Below, piece by piece: positions 29,057 to 42,166 of a stretch of 64,000 nucleotides of DNA. The notes under the pieces were generated by a model. It was not told where the DNA came from and searched no databases. It worked only from the letters and a program-made list of their open reading frames with translations. Origin of the DNA: Pyxidicoccus fallax (GTDB lineage: Bacteria > Myxococcota > Myxococcia > Myxococcales > Myxococcaceae); the NCBI RefSeq assembly GCF_012933655.1, contig NZ_JABBJJ010000007.1, positions 30,625 to 94,624 on the forward strand, given 5' to 3'. Made by a program: the position numbers and the translations under genes. Numbering within the stretch: position 1 is the first letter of the stretch; each line of letters starts with the position of its first letter.

Positions 29057-30391
29057 ATGGACCTCTTCGAACATGCCGGCCAGAAGGAGCAGGCCAGCCA
29101 GGCACCCCTGGCCGACCGCATGCGCCCCCGCTCGCTCTCCGAGTTCGTGGGCCAGGAGCACGTCACCGGCGAGGGCCGCTTCCTGCGCCGGGCCATCGAG
29201 AGCGACCAGGTCCCCAGCCTCATCCTCTGGGGCCCCCCGGGTACCGGCAAGACGACGCTGGCGCAGATTGTCGCCCGCTCCACCGGCGCCGCCTTCGAGT
29301 CCGTCTCCGCCGTCCTCTCCGGCGTGAAGGACCTGCGCGAGACGGTGGCCCGCGCGCAGGACCGCTGGAAGCTGCACCGAAAGCGCACCTTCCTCTTCGT
29401 GGACGAAATCCACCGCTTCAACAAGGCCCAGCAGGACGCGCTCCTGCCCCACGTGGAGCAGGGCACCGTGACGCTCATCGGCGCCACCACGGAGAACCCC
29501 TCCTTCGAGGTCAACGCCGCCCTCCTCTCCCGCTGCCGCGTCGTCACCCTGCGCGGCCTGGAGGAGGACGAATTGCTGGCCCTCCTGCGCCGCGCGGTGG
29601 CGGACGAGCGTGGGCTGGGCGGCCGCGTGGTGGTGGACGACGAGGCCCTGGCCTTCCTCGCCAGCACGGCCGGGGGCGACGCGCGCAAGGCCCTCACCGC
29701 GCTGGAGGTGGCCGCGGCCCACGGCGGCGCGAAGGTGGACCGCGCGTCCGCGGAAGAGGCCCTGCAGCAGAAGATGCTCCTCTACGACAAGGGCGGCGAG
29801 GAGCACTACAACGTCATCAGCGCCTTCATCAAATCCATGCGCGGCAGCGACGTGGACGCCGCCGTGTACTGGATGGTGCGGATGCTGGAGGCCGGCGAGG
29901 ACCCGCTCTTCATCCTCCGGCGCATGGTCATCTTCGCGTCCGAGGACATCGGCAACGCGGACCCGCGCGCGCTCCAGGTGGCGGTGAGCGCGCTGCAGGC
30001 CTTCCAGCTCATGGGCCTGCCCGAGGGCACCCTGCCCATGACCCAGGCCGTCACCTACCTCGCGCTGGCGCCCAAGGCGAACACGGTGATTACCGCGTAC
30101 ATGGCCGCGCGCGAGGCCGTGACGAAGGAAGGCGCGCTGCCGGTGCCCCTGCACCTGCGCAACGCGCCCACGAAGCTGATGAAGTCACTGGGGTACGGGG
30201 GCGGCTACAAGTACCCCCACAACTTCGAGGGCAACTACGTCCCCGAGGACTACCTGCCGGAGGCCCTCAAGGCCCGCCGCTTCTACACCCCCACCCGGAA
30301 CGGCGAGGAGGCGGAGCTGGCGGACCGCTACGAGGCCATCCAACGCCAGCTCGCGGAGCGGAGCACCCGCGAGCCGGGCGAGGAGGGCTGA
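29057..30391 (+). CDS. rarA: Replication-associated recombination ATPase RarA (MgsA)
   Basis: AAA+ clamp-loader-like ATPase acting at stalled replication forks. The 444 residues show Walker A GPPGTGKT (59-66), Walker B FVDEIHRFNKAQQDALL, sensor 1 GATTENPSF and the C-terminal tetramerisation region (KGGEEHYNVISAFIKSMRGSDVDAAV pattern). Length equals the E. coli protein (447). The frame is open to 28988, but the ATG at 29057 gives MDLFEHAGQ. It converges with the sigma54 regulator 24 bp away. Confidence 0.95.
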   Translation: MDLFEHAGQKEQASQAPLADRMRPRSLSEFVGQEHVTGEGRFLRRAIESDQVPSLILWGPPGTGKTTLAQIVARSTGAAFESVSAVLSGVKDLRETVARAQDRWKLHRKRTFLFVDEIHRFNKAQQDALLPHVEQGTVTLIGATTENPSFEVNAALLSRCRVVTLRGLEEDELLALLRRAVADERGLGGRVVVDDEALAFLASTAGGDARKALTALEVAAAHGGAKVDRASAEEALQQKMLLYDKGGEEHYNVISAFIKSMRGSDVDAAVYWMVRMLEAGEDPLFILRRMVIFASEDIGNADPRALQVAVSALQAFQLMGLPEGTLPMTQAVTYLALAPKANTVITAYMAAREAVTKEGALPVPLHLRNAPTKLMKSLGYGGGYKYPHNFEGNYVPEDYLPEALKARRFYTPTRNGEEAELADRYEAIQRQLAERSTREPGEEG

Positions 30392-30415
30392 AGGCCCTCC
30401 TCCGGGACTACCTCG

Positions 30416-31869
<1,454 letters not shown>

Positions 31870-31873
<4 letters not shown>

Positions 31874-33450
31874 GGCAACCTCTCGAGCTGCAGGGGAATG
31901 GGCAGGAAGACGGTGAAACGGGAGCCGGAGCCGACCTCGGTATCCACGTGGAAACTGCCCCCGTGGTCCTGGACGATTCGGTAGGCGATGGACAGGCCCA
32001 GCCCGGTGCCTTCACCGGGGGCCTTGGTCGTGAAGGAAGGCTCGAAGATGCGCGGCAGGTGGCGCTCCTCGATGCCCGTGCCGGTGTCGGCCACGGCGAA
32101 GTAGCAGCGGTCGCCCTCGCGGCCCGTCACCAGCGTCAGCTTTCCTTCCGGCGTCGGCAGCGCCTGGAGGCCGTTCTGCAGCAGGTTGAGCACCACCTGC
32201 GCCAGCTGGCCGGGGTCGCCGTACACCTTCGGCAGGCCGTCCATCAGCCCCAGCGTCAGCTCCACCTTCGGCGTGGACTTGAGCTGCGCGCGGAACAGCA
32301 CCGCCGCGTCCTCCACGCACTTGGACAAATCGAAGAGGCGCCGGTCCTCCACGCGGCTGTGGCGGCTGAACTTCAGGAGGCTCTCCACAATCCGCTTGCA
32401 GCGCAGCGCGCTCTCTTCAATCAGCTTGAGCGACTCGAGGTCCGAGCCGCTGCGGCCCGCGTCGCGCGACATCAGCTGCGCGAAGGCGAGGATGCCGCCC
32501 AGCGGGTTGTTGATTTCGTGCGCCACGCCGCCGGCGAGCTGGCCCACCGCCGCCATCTTCTCCGTCTCGATGAGGCGGCGCGTAATCGACTGCTCCTCGG
32601 TGACGTCCCGGTACGTGCACACCACCCGGTCGTCCCCCGCCATGGGGTAGGCGGACACGACGTAGGTGCGGCCAGACTGCTGCACCTCGCCGCGCGCGCC
32701 CTTGCCGCTCTCCACCGCCGCCGGCAGCGGGCAGCCCGTGCACGGCTCGTTGCGGCCGAAGAGGTAGCGGTAGCAGGCGGTGTCGGAGGGAATCTCTTCA
32801 ATGGAGCGGCCGGCCACGCGCGCATACGCGAGGTTGGCGCGGCGCACGGCGAAGTCGCGCGCGCGCACCACGCACAGCGGCGTCTCCATGCAGTCGAAGG
32901 ACAGCTCCCACTCGCGCTTGGCCTGGCTGAGCATCCGCGTGCGCTGCGCGACGCGCTCCTCCAGGTCCGCGTTGAGCAGCTTCAATTCCGCGTTCTGCTC
33001 CTGCGTCACGCGGTACAGCCGGTCATTCTCCGTCTGGAGCGCGTACTGCTCGAAGGCGCTCTTCACCGTCAGGACGAGGTGGCTGTCGTTCCACGGCTTG
33101 GAGATGAAGCGGAAGATTTCGGAGCGGTTGATGGCCTCCTCAATCGCCTGCTGGTCCGCCTGACCCGTCAGCATGATGCGCTGGGCGCGCGGCTCCTGCT
33201 GCTTGACGTGGGTGAGGAACTCCACCCCGTTCATCCCCGGCATGCGGAAGTCGGAGATGACGACCTCGGGGTGGAAGCGCTCCAGCGTGCGCAGCCCCTG
33301 CTCGGCGTCCGTCGCCGTCTCAATCTCCCAGTCGCCCCGGCGCAGCACCCGGCGGATGGACTTGAGGATGTTCTCCTCGTCGTCCACCAACAGCAGGCGC
33401 CCGCGGGGGGCGGTGTCCTGCGACTGAAGCTGTGCGGCTTGGGGACCCAT
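31870..33450 (-). CDS. Receiver-PAS histidine kinase
   Basis: Cytoplasmic sensor kinase of 526 residues with no membrane helix. Order: receiver (20-130, D67 in [12 protein letters not shown]), a coiled-coil linker (about 140-180), a PAS domain (about 183-290) containing a Cys pair (C237 and C240 in EPCTGCPL), then HisKA (H311 in [13 protein letters not shown]) and HATPase ([43 protein letters not shown]). The Cys pair could sense redox or bind a cofactor. The ATG at 33450 is preferred over 33522, which falls in the palindromic leader. It is coupled to the sigma54 regulator. Its own receiver suggests input from a second kinase. Confidence 0.9.
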
Positions 33451-33518
33451 GGATTCTTTCTGCCTCACGACAATTGCAATGGCCCTGCCAAAGGCCGTTG
33501 CGAGCCAAACTCCTGGAA

Positions 33519-33542
33519 TCACGAGAGTTAACTCTCTCGTGA
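33519..33542. promoter_or_regulatory. 24-bp palindrome in the leader of the kinase operon
   Basis: TCACGAGAG and CTCTCGTGA are perfect 9-bp arms around TTAACT. An alternative perfect 14-bp palindrome, GAGAGTTAACTCTC, lies inside. It sits about 70 bp before the kinase ATG, just downstream of the predicted start point. It is either an operator or a strong leader hairpin. No U-tract follows on either strand. Confidence 0.6.
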
Positions 33543-33560
33543 CCCAAGAAGCCGTGAGTC

Positions 33561-33591
33561 AGCATAGACCCTCCCCCACCAAACGGGTCAA
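33561..33591 (-). promoter_or_regulatory. Possible sigma70 promoter of the kinase-regulator operon
   Basis: On the minus strand TTGACC (33586-33591) is followed after 19 bp by TATGCT (33561-33566). The spacing is long. It lies between the diguanylate cyclase stop and the palindrome. Confidence 0.4.
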
Positions 33592-33617
33592 TATCACCCC
33601 AGGGTCTTTGACCCGGG

Positions 33618-34565
33618 TCAGCCGCCCGACGAGGAGGGAGGCGGGAAGGCCGGCACCTGGGAGTGGAGGTTGATGCGGTCTCTTCCGTCGTGCTTGGCCC
33701 GGTAGAGGGCCTCGTCGGCGGTGAGCAGGAGCTGTTCAGGGGTCAAAACAGACCTATGGGGGAAGCTGGACAGGCCGAAGGAGGCCGTCACGCGCAGGCC
33801 GCCCTCGGAGCCCAGGCGCAGGTCGCGCAACTCGCGGCGCACGCGCTCGGCGACGGTGAGGGCGCCGGCCAGGTGGGTGCGAGGAAGGAGTACAGCGAAC
33901 TCCTCTCCCCCATAGCGGGCCACGAGGTCCGTCTCGCGCACGCCGCGCTGGAGCGCCCCCGCCACCTCGCGCAGCACGCCGTCCCCGGCCGCGTGGCCGT
34001 GCTGGTCATTCACCTGCTTGAAGTGGTCCAGGTCCAGGAGGATGAGGGACAGCGCGTCGTCATAGCGCTGGGCCCGGCGGAACTCGTCTCGCAGCCGCTC
34101 CTGGAAGTGCCGGTGGTTGTGGACCCCGGTGAGGCCGTCCGTGGAGGACAGCTTCTGCAGCTCGCCCACCTGGGTGGCCAGGGCCTCCATCCGGGCCTGC
34201 ACGGTGAGACTTCGTCGTACCCGGGCGGCCAGCTCGTCCGGGCTCCATGGGTCCAGAAGGACCTCGGCGCCGCGGCGCAGGGCCTCCAGCCAGGTGTTCC
34301 GGGGTTCCGGAGGCGCCAGCAGGAGCACCGGGGGGCCGGGCTGGGTGTCGGTGGGAAGCAGGCGGTCGAGCAGCGCCCACGTCCCAGAGGCGTCCTCGCC
34401 CGGGCAGAGCACCACCAGGGCCACCTCCCGGGCCAGCCGGGGCACCTCCGGGCCATGGGGCGTCACCCGGAGGGCGAAGTCCTCCGGGCCCAGGGCGCGG
34501 GCCAGCCTCGGCAGCGTCAGTTGCGAGTCATCCACGACGAGCAGGGTGTAGGGCCTGGAGTTCAC
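33618..34565 (-). CDS. Diguanylate cyclase with degenerate receiver
   Basis: Makes cyclic-di-GMP from two GTP. The 315-residue cytoplasmic protein has an N-terminal receiver-like domain (1-120, VVDDSQ). Its usual phospho-acceptor position reads VVLCPGEDAS, so phosphorylation is doubtful. A complete GGDEF domain follows: TDGLTGVHNHRHF, LDLDHFKQVND, inhibitory site RETD (210-213) and active site GGEEF (219-223), so product feedback is likely. The GTG start at 34565 has GGGGA upstream. It lies upstream of the kinase-regulator operon on the same strand, 167 bp away. Confidence 0.93.
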   Translation of the reverse strand: MNSRPYTLLVVDDSQLTLPRLARALGPEDFALRVTPHGPEVPRLAREVALVVLCPGEDASGTWALLDRLLPTDTQPGPPVLLLAPPEPRNTWLEALRRGAEVLLDPWSPDELAARVRRSLTVQARMEALATQVGELQKLSSTDGLTGVHNHRHFQERLRDEFRRAQRYDDALSLILLDLDHFKQVNDQHGHAAGDGVLREVAGALQRGVRETDLVARYGGEEFAVLLPRTHLAGALTVAERVRRELRDLRLGSEGGLRVTASFGLSSFPHRSVLTPEQLLLTADEALYRAKHDGRDRINLHSQVPAFPPPSSSGG

Positions 34566-34574
34566 AATGTCCCC

Positions 34575-34586
34575 GCAAATATTTGC
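34575..34586. promoter_or_regulatory. AT-rich 12-bp palindrome by a -10-like TATAAG
   Basis: GCAAATATTTGC is a perfect palindrome ten bases upstream of the diguanylate cyclase start. A minus-strand TATAAG (34586-34591) abuts it. No good -35 was found. The low GC content stands out against its surroundings. Confidence 0.4.
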
Positions 34587-34622
34587 TTATACGGTAGCAC
34601 ACCAGTAGGCCGGGGTGCGACC

Positions 34623-34637
34623 CCAATCGTTGATTGG
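34623..34637. repeat. Short inverted repeat
   Basis: CCAATC-GTT-GATTGG, perfect 6-bp arms, in the divergent region between the diguanylate cyclase and the glycosyltransferase genes. A possible regulator site. Confidence 0.3.
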
Positions 34638-34698
34638 TTCCGGGAGCTCTGCTACCGAGGCGCGTTTACTCCTGCACGCTTCGCCGCCGAGGTCTTCC

Positions 34699-35490
34699 GT
34701 GGGCAAGTATCCCAGCATCAGCCTCTTCTTCCCCGCCTGGAACGAGGAGGACTACGTCGAGCGCGCGGTGAGCCGGGCGCTGGATGTCCTGCCCAGGCTG
34801 ACCGACGACTTCGAAATCATCATCGTCAACGACGCTTCCACGGACCGGACGCGCGAAATCTGCGAGGCGCTCGCGCAAAAGGTGCCGCAGCTGCGGGTCA
34901 TTCATCACCCCGTGAATCTGAAGCTGGGCGGGGCGATGCGCACGGGCCTGGCGGCGTCGACGAAGGACATTGTCGTCTATTCGGACGTGGACCTGCCCTG
35001 GGACATGCGGGAGCTGGAGCGGGCGCTTCACCTGCTGGAGTACCTGGAGGCGGACATGATTTGCGCCTTCCGGTTCGACCGCACCAGTGAAGGCCCCAAG
35101 CGCATCGTCTACTCGTTCGTCTACAACCTGCTCATCCGGGCGCTGTTCGACATCCAGATCAAGGACGTCAACTTCAGCTTCAAGGTGATGCACCGCCGGG
35201 TGCTGGAGTCGATGGAGCTGCACAGCCAGGGCTCGTTCATCGATGCCGAGCTGGTGGTGAAGGCCATCCGCAAGGGCTTCCGGGTGTTCCAGATGGGCGT
35301 GGACTACTTCCCGCGCACGCGTGGCATCTCCACGCTGGCCTCGCCGTCGGTCATCGTGAAGATGGTGAAGGAGCTGGTGAAGCTGTACCCGGAGACGCGC
35401 ACGCCGTCGCCGCCGGTGCACCCGGTGCGACTGCCTCCGTCGGTGCAGCAGCTGCACTCGGTGCCCCCGGGGCGGGCGGCGCGGGGCTGA
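34699..35490 (+). CDS. Family 2 glycosyltransferase (dolichyl-phosphate mannose synthase-like)
   Basis: Probably transfers a sugar from a nucleotide donor to a polyprenyl-phosphate carrier at the inner membrane. The 263 residues have the GT2 start SISLFFPAWNEEDYVE, NDASTDRT, LKLGGAMRTGL and the metal-binding YSDVDLPW. No C-terminal membrane helices are present. The GTG at 34699 is preferred because GAGG stands six bases upstream and the domain begins at once. Four bases separate it from the deacetylase gene, so they share a transcript. The pair may modify a lipid-linked glycan. Confidence 0.88.
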   Translation: MGKYPSISLFFPAWNEEDYVERAVSRALDVLPRLTDDFEIIIVNDASTDRTREICEALAQKVPQLRVIHHPVNLKLGGAMRTGLAASTKDIVVYSDVDLPWDMRELERALHLLEYLEADMICAFRFDRTSEGPKRIVYSFVYNLLIRALFDIQIKDVNFSFKVMHRRVLESMELHSQGSFIDAELVVKAIRKGFRVFQMGVDYFPRTRGISTLASPSVIVKMVKELVKLYPETRTPSPPVHPVRLPPSVQQLHSVPPGRAARG

Positions 35491-35494
35491 GGAG

Positions 35495-36355
35495 ATGGGG
35501 ACTGGCGTGGCGCGCACCGTCACGCGCCTGGTGGTGAACGCGGATGACCTGGGGCTGCACCCGGCCCTGGACGCGGGCATCCTCCGGGCGCATCGCGAAG
35601 GCATCGTCACCAGCGCCACCCTGCTGGCCATGGGCCCCACGGCGCCCGAGGCCGCCGCGCGCGCCCGGGCGCAGGGGCTGGCGGTGGGGCTGCATCTGGC
35701 GCTCTCGACACGGCTGCCCTCGGCGGCGCCGGCGGGCAGCGTGCCCTCGGTGGCGCCGGGCGGGCGGCTGCGGGGGAACTGGGCGGAGTTCGCGAAGGCG
35801 TGGCTGTCCGGGGCGGTGCGGCGCGAGGAGGTGGAGGTGGAGCTGGCGTCGCAGCTGAAGCGGGCGCGCGAGCTGGGCGTGGAGGTGGACCACCTGGACG
35901 GGCACCAGCACCTGCACCTGTTGCCGGGCGTGCGTCCGGTGGTGGAGGCGCTGGCCGCGCGCGAGGGGTTGCCCTTGCGGTGGCCGGATGCGCTGCCCCG
36001 GGTGAAGTGGCTGAAGGCGCCCGGGCCGGCGGTGAAGGCGACGGTGCTGGCGGCGCTGGCGCGGGTTCCGCCGTGGCGCTCGCCGGGCGTGCGGAGGGTG
36101 AGCGCGGGCGGCGTGTTCGAGGCGGGCCGGCTGGACGAGGCGGCTCTGCTGGACGCGCTGGACACGCTGCCGGCCGGGGACTTCGAGCTGGGGTGTCACC
36201 CGGGTGAGGGAACGCCGCACGTGCCGGAGGACCCCGTGTGGACCTACGGCTGGCAGGCGGAGCTGGACGCGCTCACGAGCCCGAGGGTGAAGGCGCGGCT
36301 GCGCGAGCGCGGCATCGAGCTGCACACGTACGGCAGCCTCGCCTCGGCGGCGTAG
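35495..36355 (+). CDS. YdjC/ChbG-family carbohydrate deacetylase
   Basis: Predicted metal-dependent deacetylase of N-acetylated sugars, 286 residues, cytoplasmic. Motifs are NADDLG (15-20, catalytic Asp), VGLHLAL, HLDGHQHLHLLPG and LGCHPGEG, giving the Asp-His-His metal site. Related proteins occur beside GT2 enzymes in lipid-glycan and hopanoid pathways, where they deacetylate a freshly attached GlcNAc. That fits its position four bases after the glycosyltransferase. The substrate is inferred. Confidence 0.88.
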   Translation: MGTGVARTVTRLVVNADDLGLHPALDAGILRAHREGIVTSATLLAMGPTAPEAAARARAQGLAVGLHLALSTRLPSAAPAGSVPSVAPGGRLRGNWAEFAKAWLSGAVRREEVEVELASQLKRARELGVEVDHLDGHQHLHLLPGVRPVVEALAAREGLPLRWPDALPRVKWLKAPGPAVKATVLAALARVPPWRSPGVRRVSAGGVFEAGRLDEAALLDALDTLPAGDFELGCHPGEGTPHVPEDPVWTYGWQAELDALTSPRVKARLRERGIELHTYGSLASAA

Positions 36356-36459
36356 GGCGGCAGTGAGCGGGGCCGCGGCGCTGGGGCCACCGTCTCGGCA
36401 TCGCCCATCGAAGCCGGGCTCTGGTGGTGTCGCTAGACGGATGCCAGTGCCTGTGCTGG

Positions 36460-36478
36460 AGCCCGTCCTGCGCGGGCT
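36460..36478. terminator. Hairpin between convergent genes
   Basis: AGCCCG and CGGGCT close a seven-base loop in the 226-bp space between the deacetylase stop and the methyltransferase stop. No U-tract, and otherwise nothing was seen in this space. Confidence 0.4.
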
Positions 36479-36581
36479 GGAGAAGCCTCCGAGCTGACGG
36501 GCGCTTCGCCTCCGTAGCGGAAAGGGTGCCAGCGGTGCACGTACCGAGGCCGCTCCACACCGTGCAACGGGCTCCCCTCCC

Positions 36582-37250
36582 CTACGGTCTCTTCGCCTCC
36601 GCGACGTAGAGCACGTGAGGCGTGGTGTAGCCCCGGCCCAGGTCCGCCACCTCGCTCACGGAGAAGCCCGCGTCCGCGAGCAGTCGCGTCATCTCCCCGC
36701 GCGGCTTGAGGGCCATGCCCCCACTCGCCTGCGTGCGGCCGAGCAGCGACACCATCACCCACTCCTGCGCCAGCGCCTTGCGGTGCTTCCAGGAGCCATC
36801 GCCCTCCACCTCCTTCAACAGGAAGCGTCCACCGGGCTTGAGCAGTCCGTGCACGGTGCGAAGGAACGCGGGCCACTTCGCCTCGGGCAGCAGGTACAGC
36901 ACGTCGCACACCACCGCCGCGTCGAAGGCTCCCGCAGCCTCCTTGGCGAGCGTCTCCTCCACGGTGCCCTCCGCGAGCCGCACATTGCTCAGCCCCGAGA
37001 GCGCCTGCCTTGCCCACGCCACCTTGCGAGGGTCCGGGTCCACGCCGTGCACCGTGCGGCGCGGGTCGGCCAGGGCCAGCAGCGCGGACATGAGCCCATG
37101 CCCGCAGCCGATGTCCGCCACCGTGCCGCTCGGCGCGCGCGCAGCCACGGCTAGCAGCGGCGCGGAAGACGCCCGAGCGTGGACATGGAAGCGCTCGGCC
37201 GGGGGAAGCTTCGCGTACAGCGCGAGGGTCTGCTGAAGGAGCGCGCTCAT
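36582..37250 (-). CDS. SAM-dependent class I methyltransferase
   Basis: 222-residue cytoplasmic enzyme. The SAM motif DIGCGHG (46-52) is followed by the acidic VHGVDPDPRKV, VVCDVLYLLP and LLKPGGRFLLKEV, the standard class I layout. The substrate is unknown. The start overlaps the stop of the upstream membrane mannosyltransferase-like gene by four bases, and the nearby GT2 and deacetylase genes suggest a lipid- or glycan-modifying role. The frame is open far upstream to 37778, but that extension is antisense to nothing recognisable and overlaps the membrane protein, so the ATG at 37250 is taken. Confidence 0.85.
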   Translation of the reverse strand: MSALLQQTLALYAKLPPAERFHVHARASSAPLLAVAARAPSGTVADIGCGHGLMSALLALADPRRTVHGVDPDPRKVAWARQALSGLSNVRLAEGTVEETLAKEAAGAFDAAVVCDVLYLLPEAKWPAFLRTVHGLLKPGGRFLLKEVEGDGSWKHRKALAQEWVMVSLLGRTQASGGMALKPRGEMTRLLADAGFSVSEVADLGRGYTTPHVLYVAEAKRP

Positions 37251-38380
37251 GAGATGTAGTAGTCCGCGCCAAAGGCCCACGAGAGGACGATGACCGAGAC
37301 AGCGCCCACGGCCACCGACGCCCGCCATACGAGGGGCCGCTGCCGCAACAGCAGCGCGGCGGTGAGGAAGACGGGGAACGCGGACAGCAGATAGCGCCCC
37401 ATGCCCATGAAGTCCTTCGTGGACCACGCGGGCAGGCCCACCATCACCAGCAGATAGGCCGCGTAGCCCCACCCCAGCAGCTTCCGCGTGGGCCACACCA
37501 GGGCCAGGGCCAGCAGCGTGAAGAACGCGTGCGCGGCCAGGCGGAACGCCTCGCGCTTGTCCGTGGGATTCAGGAGGACGCGCTCGAACCAGCTCACCTT
37601 CAGCCACGTGCGCCAGCCGGGGTTCTGGTCCCAGCCCGCCGCGCCCTGCACCTTCACGAAGGCGAGCGGGTCTCCGAACTTGTGCCAGAGGAAGAGCATG
37701 TAGCAGCCGAAGCCCAGCCCGGCGAACACGGGGAGGAAGTCCACGACGGTCCACTTCTCGCCCCGCTCGCGCTTCCACTCCAGCCGGCGCACCAGCAGGC
37801 CCACCACCACCGCGGGCGCCACCGGCCGCGCCGCCGTGGCCACCGCCGCCACCAGCACCGCGGGCAACAGCAGCCCCCGCTCCAGCAGCAGGAACGCGGT
37901 CACCACCAGGAGGACGAACAGCGCGTCCGAGTACATGGCCCCGTAGAAGTAGAAGGTGAACGGGTAGCAGGCCATCAGCAGCCCGGCCTTCAGCGCGGTG
38001 TCATTGTCGGTGAGGCGGCGGGCCCACAGCGTGAACATCACCAGCGCCAGCGGGCCGCACAGCAGGGTGATGAGGACGCCGGCCTGGTACACGTTGGGCC
38101 CGAGCGTCTCCACCGCGCGGATGAGCAGCGGGTAGAGCGGGAAGAAGGCCACCGAGCTCTGCTGCCCGGGGATGAACTGGTAGCCCTCCTGGGCAATCCG
38201 CATGTACCAGCTGGAATCCCACGCCACCCACCCCATGGTGACGTACTCGTCCCACCGGACGACGGGGTTCTGCGGATTCTTGTGGAAGTAGCGCCAGGCC
38301 CCGGCCGCGGCGGCGGCGCTGCACAGGACGACGGCGACCAGGGTGACGAAGGAGATGACGCGGGGCGCGGAGCGGGCCAT
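37247..38380 (-). CDS. PIG-V-like membrane mannosyltransferase
   Basis: Polytopic inner-membrane protein of 377 residues with about nine hydrophobic segments. After the first helix it has WDSSWYMRIAQEGY (about residues 55-68) and FFPLYPLLIRA, motifs typical of PIG-V/GT76 and related glycosyltransferases that use polyprenyl-phosphate sugars. The acceptor is unknown. The neighbouring polyprenyl-sugar synthase-like GT2 gene could supply its donor. The ATG at 38380 is preferred over a TTG at 38419. It is coupled to the methyltransferase by an ATGA overlap. Confidence 0.78.
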   Translation of the reverse strand: MARSAPRVISFVTLVAVVLCSAAAAAGAWRYFHKNPQNPVVRWDEYVTMGWVAWDSSWYMRIAQEGYQFIPGQQSSVAFFPLYPLLIRAVETLGPNVYQAGVLITLLCGPLALVMFTLWARRLTDNDTALKAGLLMACYPFTFYFYGAMYSDALFVLLVVTAFLLLERGLLLPAVLVAAVATAARPVAPAVVVGLLVRRLEWKRERGEKWTVVDFLPVFAGLGFGCYMLFLWHKFGDPLAFVKVQGAAGWDQNPGWRTWLKVSWFERVLLNPTDKREAFRLAAHAFFTLLALALVWPTRKLLGWGYAAYLLVMVGLPAWSTKDFMGMGRYLLSAFPVFLTAALLLRQRPLVWRASVAVGAVSVIVLSWAFGADYYIS

Positions 38381-38419
38381 TCGGCCGGCAGGCTTTGTCC
38401 AGAACCGCGCCCCGGTCAA

Positions 38420-38454
38420 GCCCGGGAGCCGCGCGTGACGCGGAACTCCCGGGC
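38420..38454 (-). terminator. Strong hairpin after fadJ
   Basis: GCCCGGGAG pairs with CTCCCGGGC; inside it CCGCG pairs with CGCGG around CGTGA, with two unpaired A residues. It lies 12 bp past the fadJ stop and upstream of the PIG-V-like gene. Very GC-rich, no U-tract. Confidence 0.6.
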
Positions 38455-38466
38455 CCGGGGGGTGGC

Positions 38467-40706
<2,240 letters not shown>

Positions 40707-40707
<1 letters not shown>

Positions 40708-42008
40708 CACGCACGCTCCAGGACCACCGCGGCCCCGAGGCCACCGGCGGCGCAGACGGTGCACAGCACCGTGTTCTTGTTCCGACGCTTCAGCTCGTTG
40801 AGGGCCTGGGTGACGAGGCGCGCCCCCGTGGCGCCGAACGGATGACCGATGGCGATGGAGCCACCCGTCACGTTCAGCCGCTCGCGGTCCACCTCGCCCA
40901 CCGGCGCGCTCCAGCCGGCCTTCTTCGCGAACTCCTTGGACGCCAGCGCCTGGATGTTGCTCGCCACCTGCGCGGCGAAGGCCTCGTGCATCTCGAAGAG
41001 GTCGATGTCCGCCAGCGTCATGCCCGCCCGCTTCAGCGCGGTGGGCACCGCGTACGCGGGGCCCTGGAGGAGCTGATCGCCCGGGTCCGTCGCGGCGTAG
41101 GCGTGCGCGCGCAGGTAGCCCAGCGGCTCATAGCCCAGCGCCTTCGCGCGCTCCTCGCTCATCAGCAGCAGCGCCGCGGCGCCGTCGGTGAGCGGCGAGG
41201 CGTTGCCGGCGGTAATCGTGCCGTACTTCCGGTCGAACACCGGCTTGAGCTGGCCCAGGGCCTCCACGCTGGTGTCGTCGCGGACGATGTTGTCCTTGGT
41301 GGCGGTCTGCTCGTACCTGGGCGGCACGGCGACGTGCATCACCTCGTTGTCGAACAGGCCCTCCTTCCACGCGCGCGCGGCATTGTGGTGCGAGTTGTAG
41401 GCGATGCGGTCCTGCTCCTCGCGGGAGATGCCGTTCTCCTTGGCCATCTTCTCCGCGCTCTCGCCCATCGTCAGGCCGGTGGAGTACTCGGCGATGGCGG
41501 GGGGCACCGGAATCAGGTCCTTGGCCTTGAGCTTCTGGAAGGGCTTGAGCTTCTCCGGCAGCGAGCGCCCCTTGGACGCCGCCACCAGGGCCTGCGCCAG
41601 CGGGCGGCTGGTGAAGATGGGGGCGTCGGACATGCACTCGGTGCCGCCCGCGATGATGACCTCCGCCTCGCCCACGGCGATGGCGTTGGCCGCCGTCGTC
41701 ATGGCCTGGATGGAGGTGGCGCAGGCGCGCGCCACCGTGAAGGCCTCGATTTTACGCGGCAACCCCGCGGCGATGACCACCTCGCGGGCAATGGACGGGG
41801 CCGTCAGCGTGGGGATGACCTGACCGAAGACCACCTGGTCGATGGCGTTCGGGTCGAGGTCCGTCCGCTGCACCAGCTCCTGGACCACCATGCGTCCGAG
41901 GTCCAGCGCGGTGAGCCCCGAGAAGACGGAGCCCGCCTTCACGAAGGGAGTCCGCAAGCCGCGGACGATGGCCACCCTCGGGCGGCCGTTGCGCTTCTCG
42001 CTTGCCAT
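40707..42008 (-). CDS. fadI: Acetyl-CoA C-acyltransferase (thiolase) FadI-like
   Basis: Final thiolytic step of beta-oxidation. The 433 residues match remembered E. coli FadI closely in length and motifs: RACATS (nucleophile Cys), MPVPPAIAEYSTGLTMG-type segment, TAGNASPLTDGAAA, MHEAFAAQ, GGSIAIGHPFGATGAR and CAAGGLGAA (second Cys). The ATG at 42008 has AGGAGGTGAGGG upstream, a strong ribosome site. It heads a fadI-fadJ operon. An upstream ATG at 42044 is less likely. Confidence 0.94.
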
Positions 42009-42166
42009 GTGTCCCTCACCTCCTGCTGCGTCAATGGGGGGCATCTAACGGGCCACAATGCGCCGCGTCAATCGTCCATTGATTCAAGAGTCAACCGGTG
42101 GGCGGAACGCCCAGCCCCCCCTGGCTTGCCCGGTTGGAGGACGAGGGACGAGGATGGGTGTCCCCC

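Noticed and set aside
37251..37778. Upstream extension of the methyltransferase frame
   Set aside because: It lies inside the PIG-V-like gene on the same strand in another frame and adds no recognisable domain; the ATG with four-base overlap at 37250 is natural.
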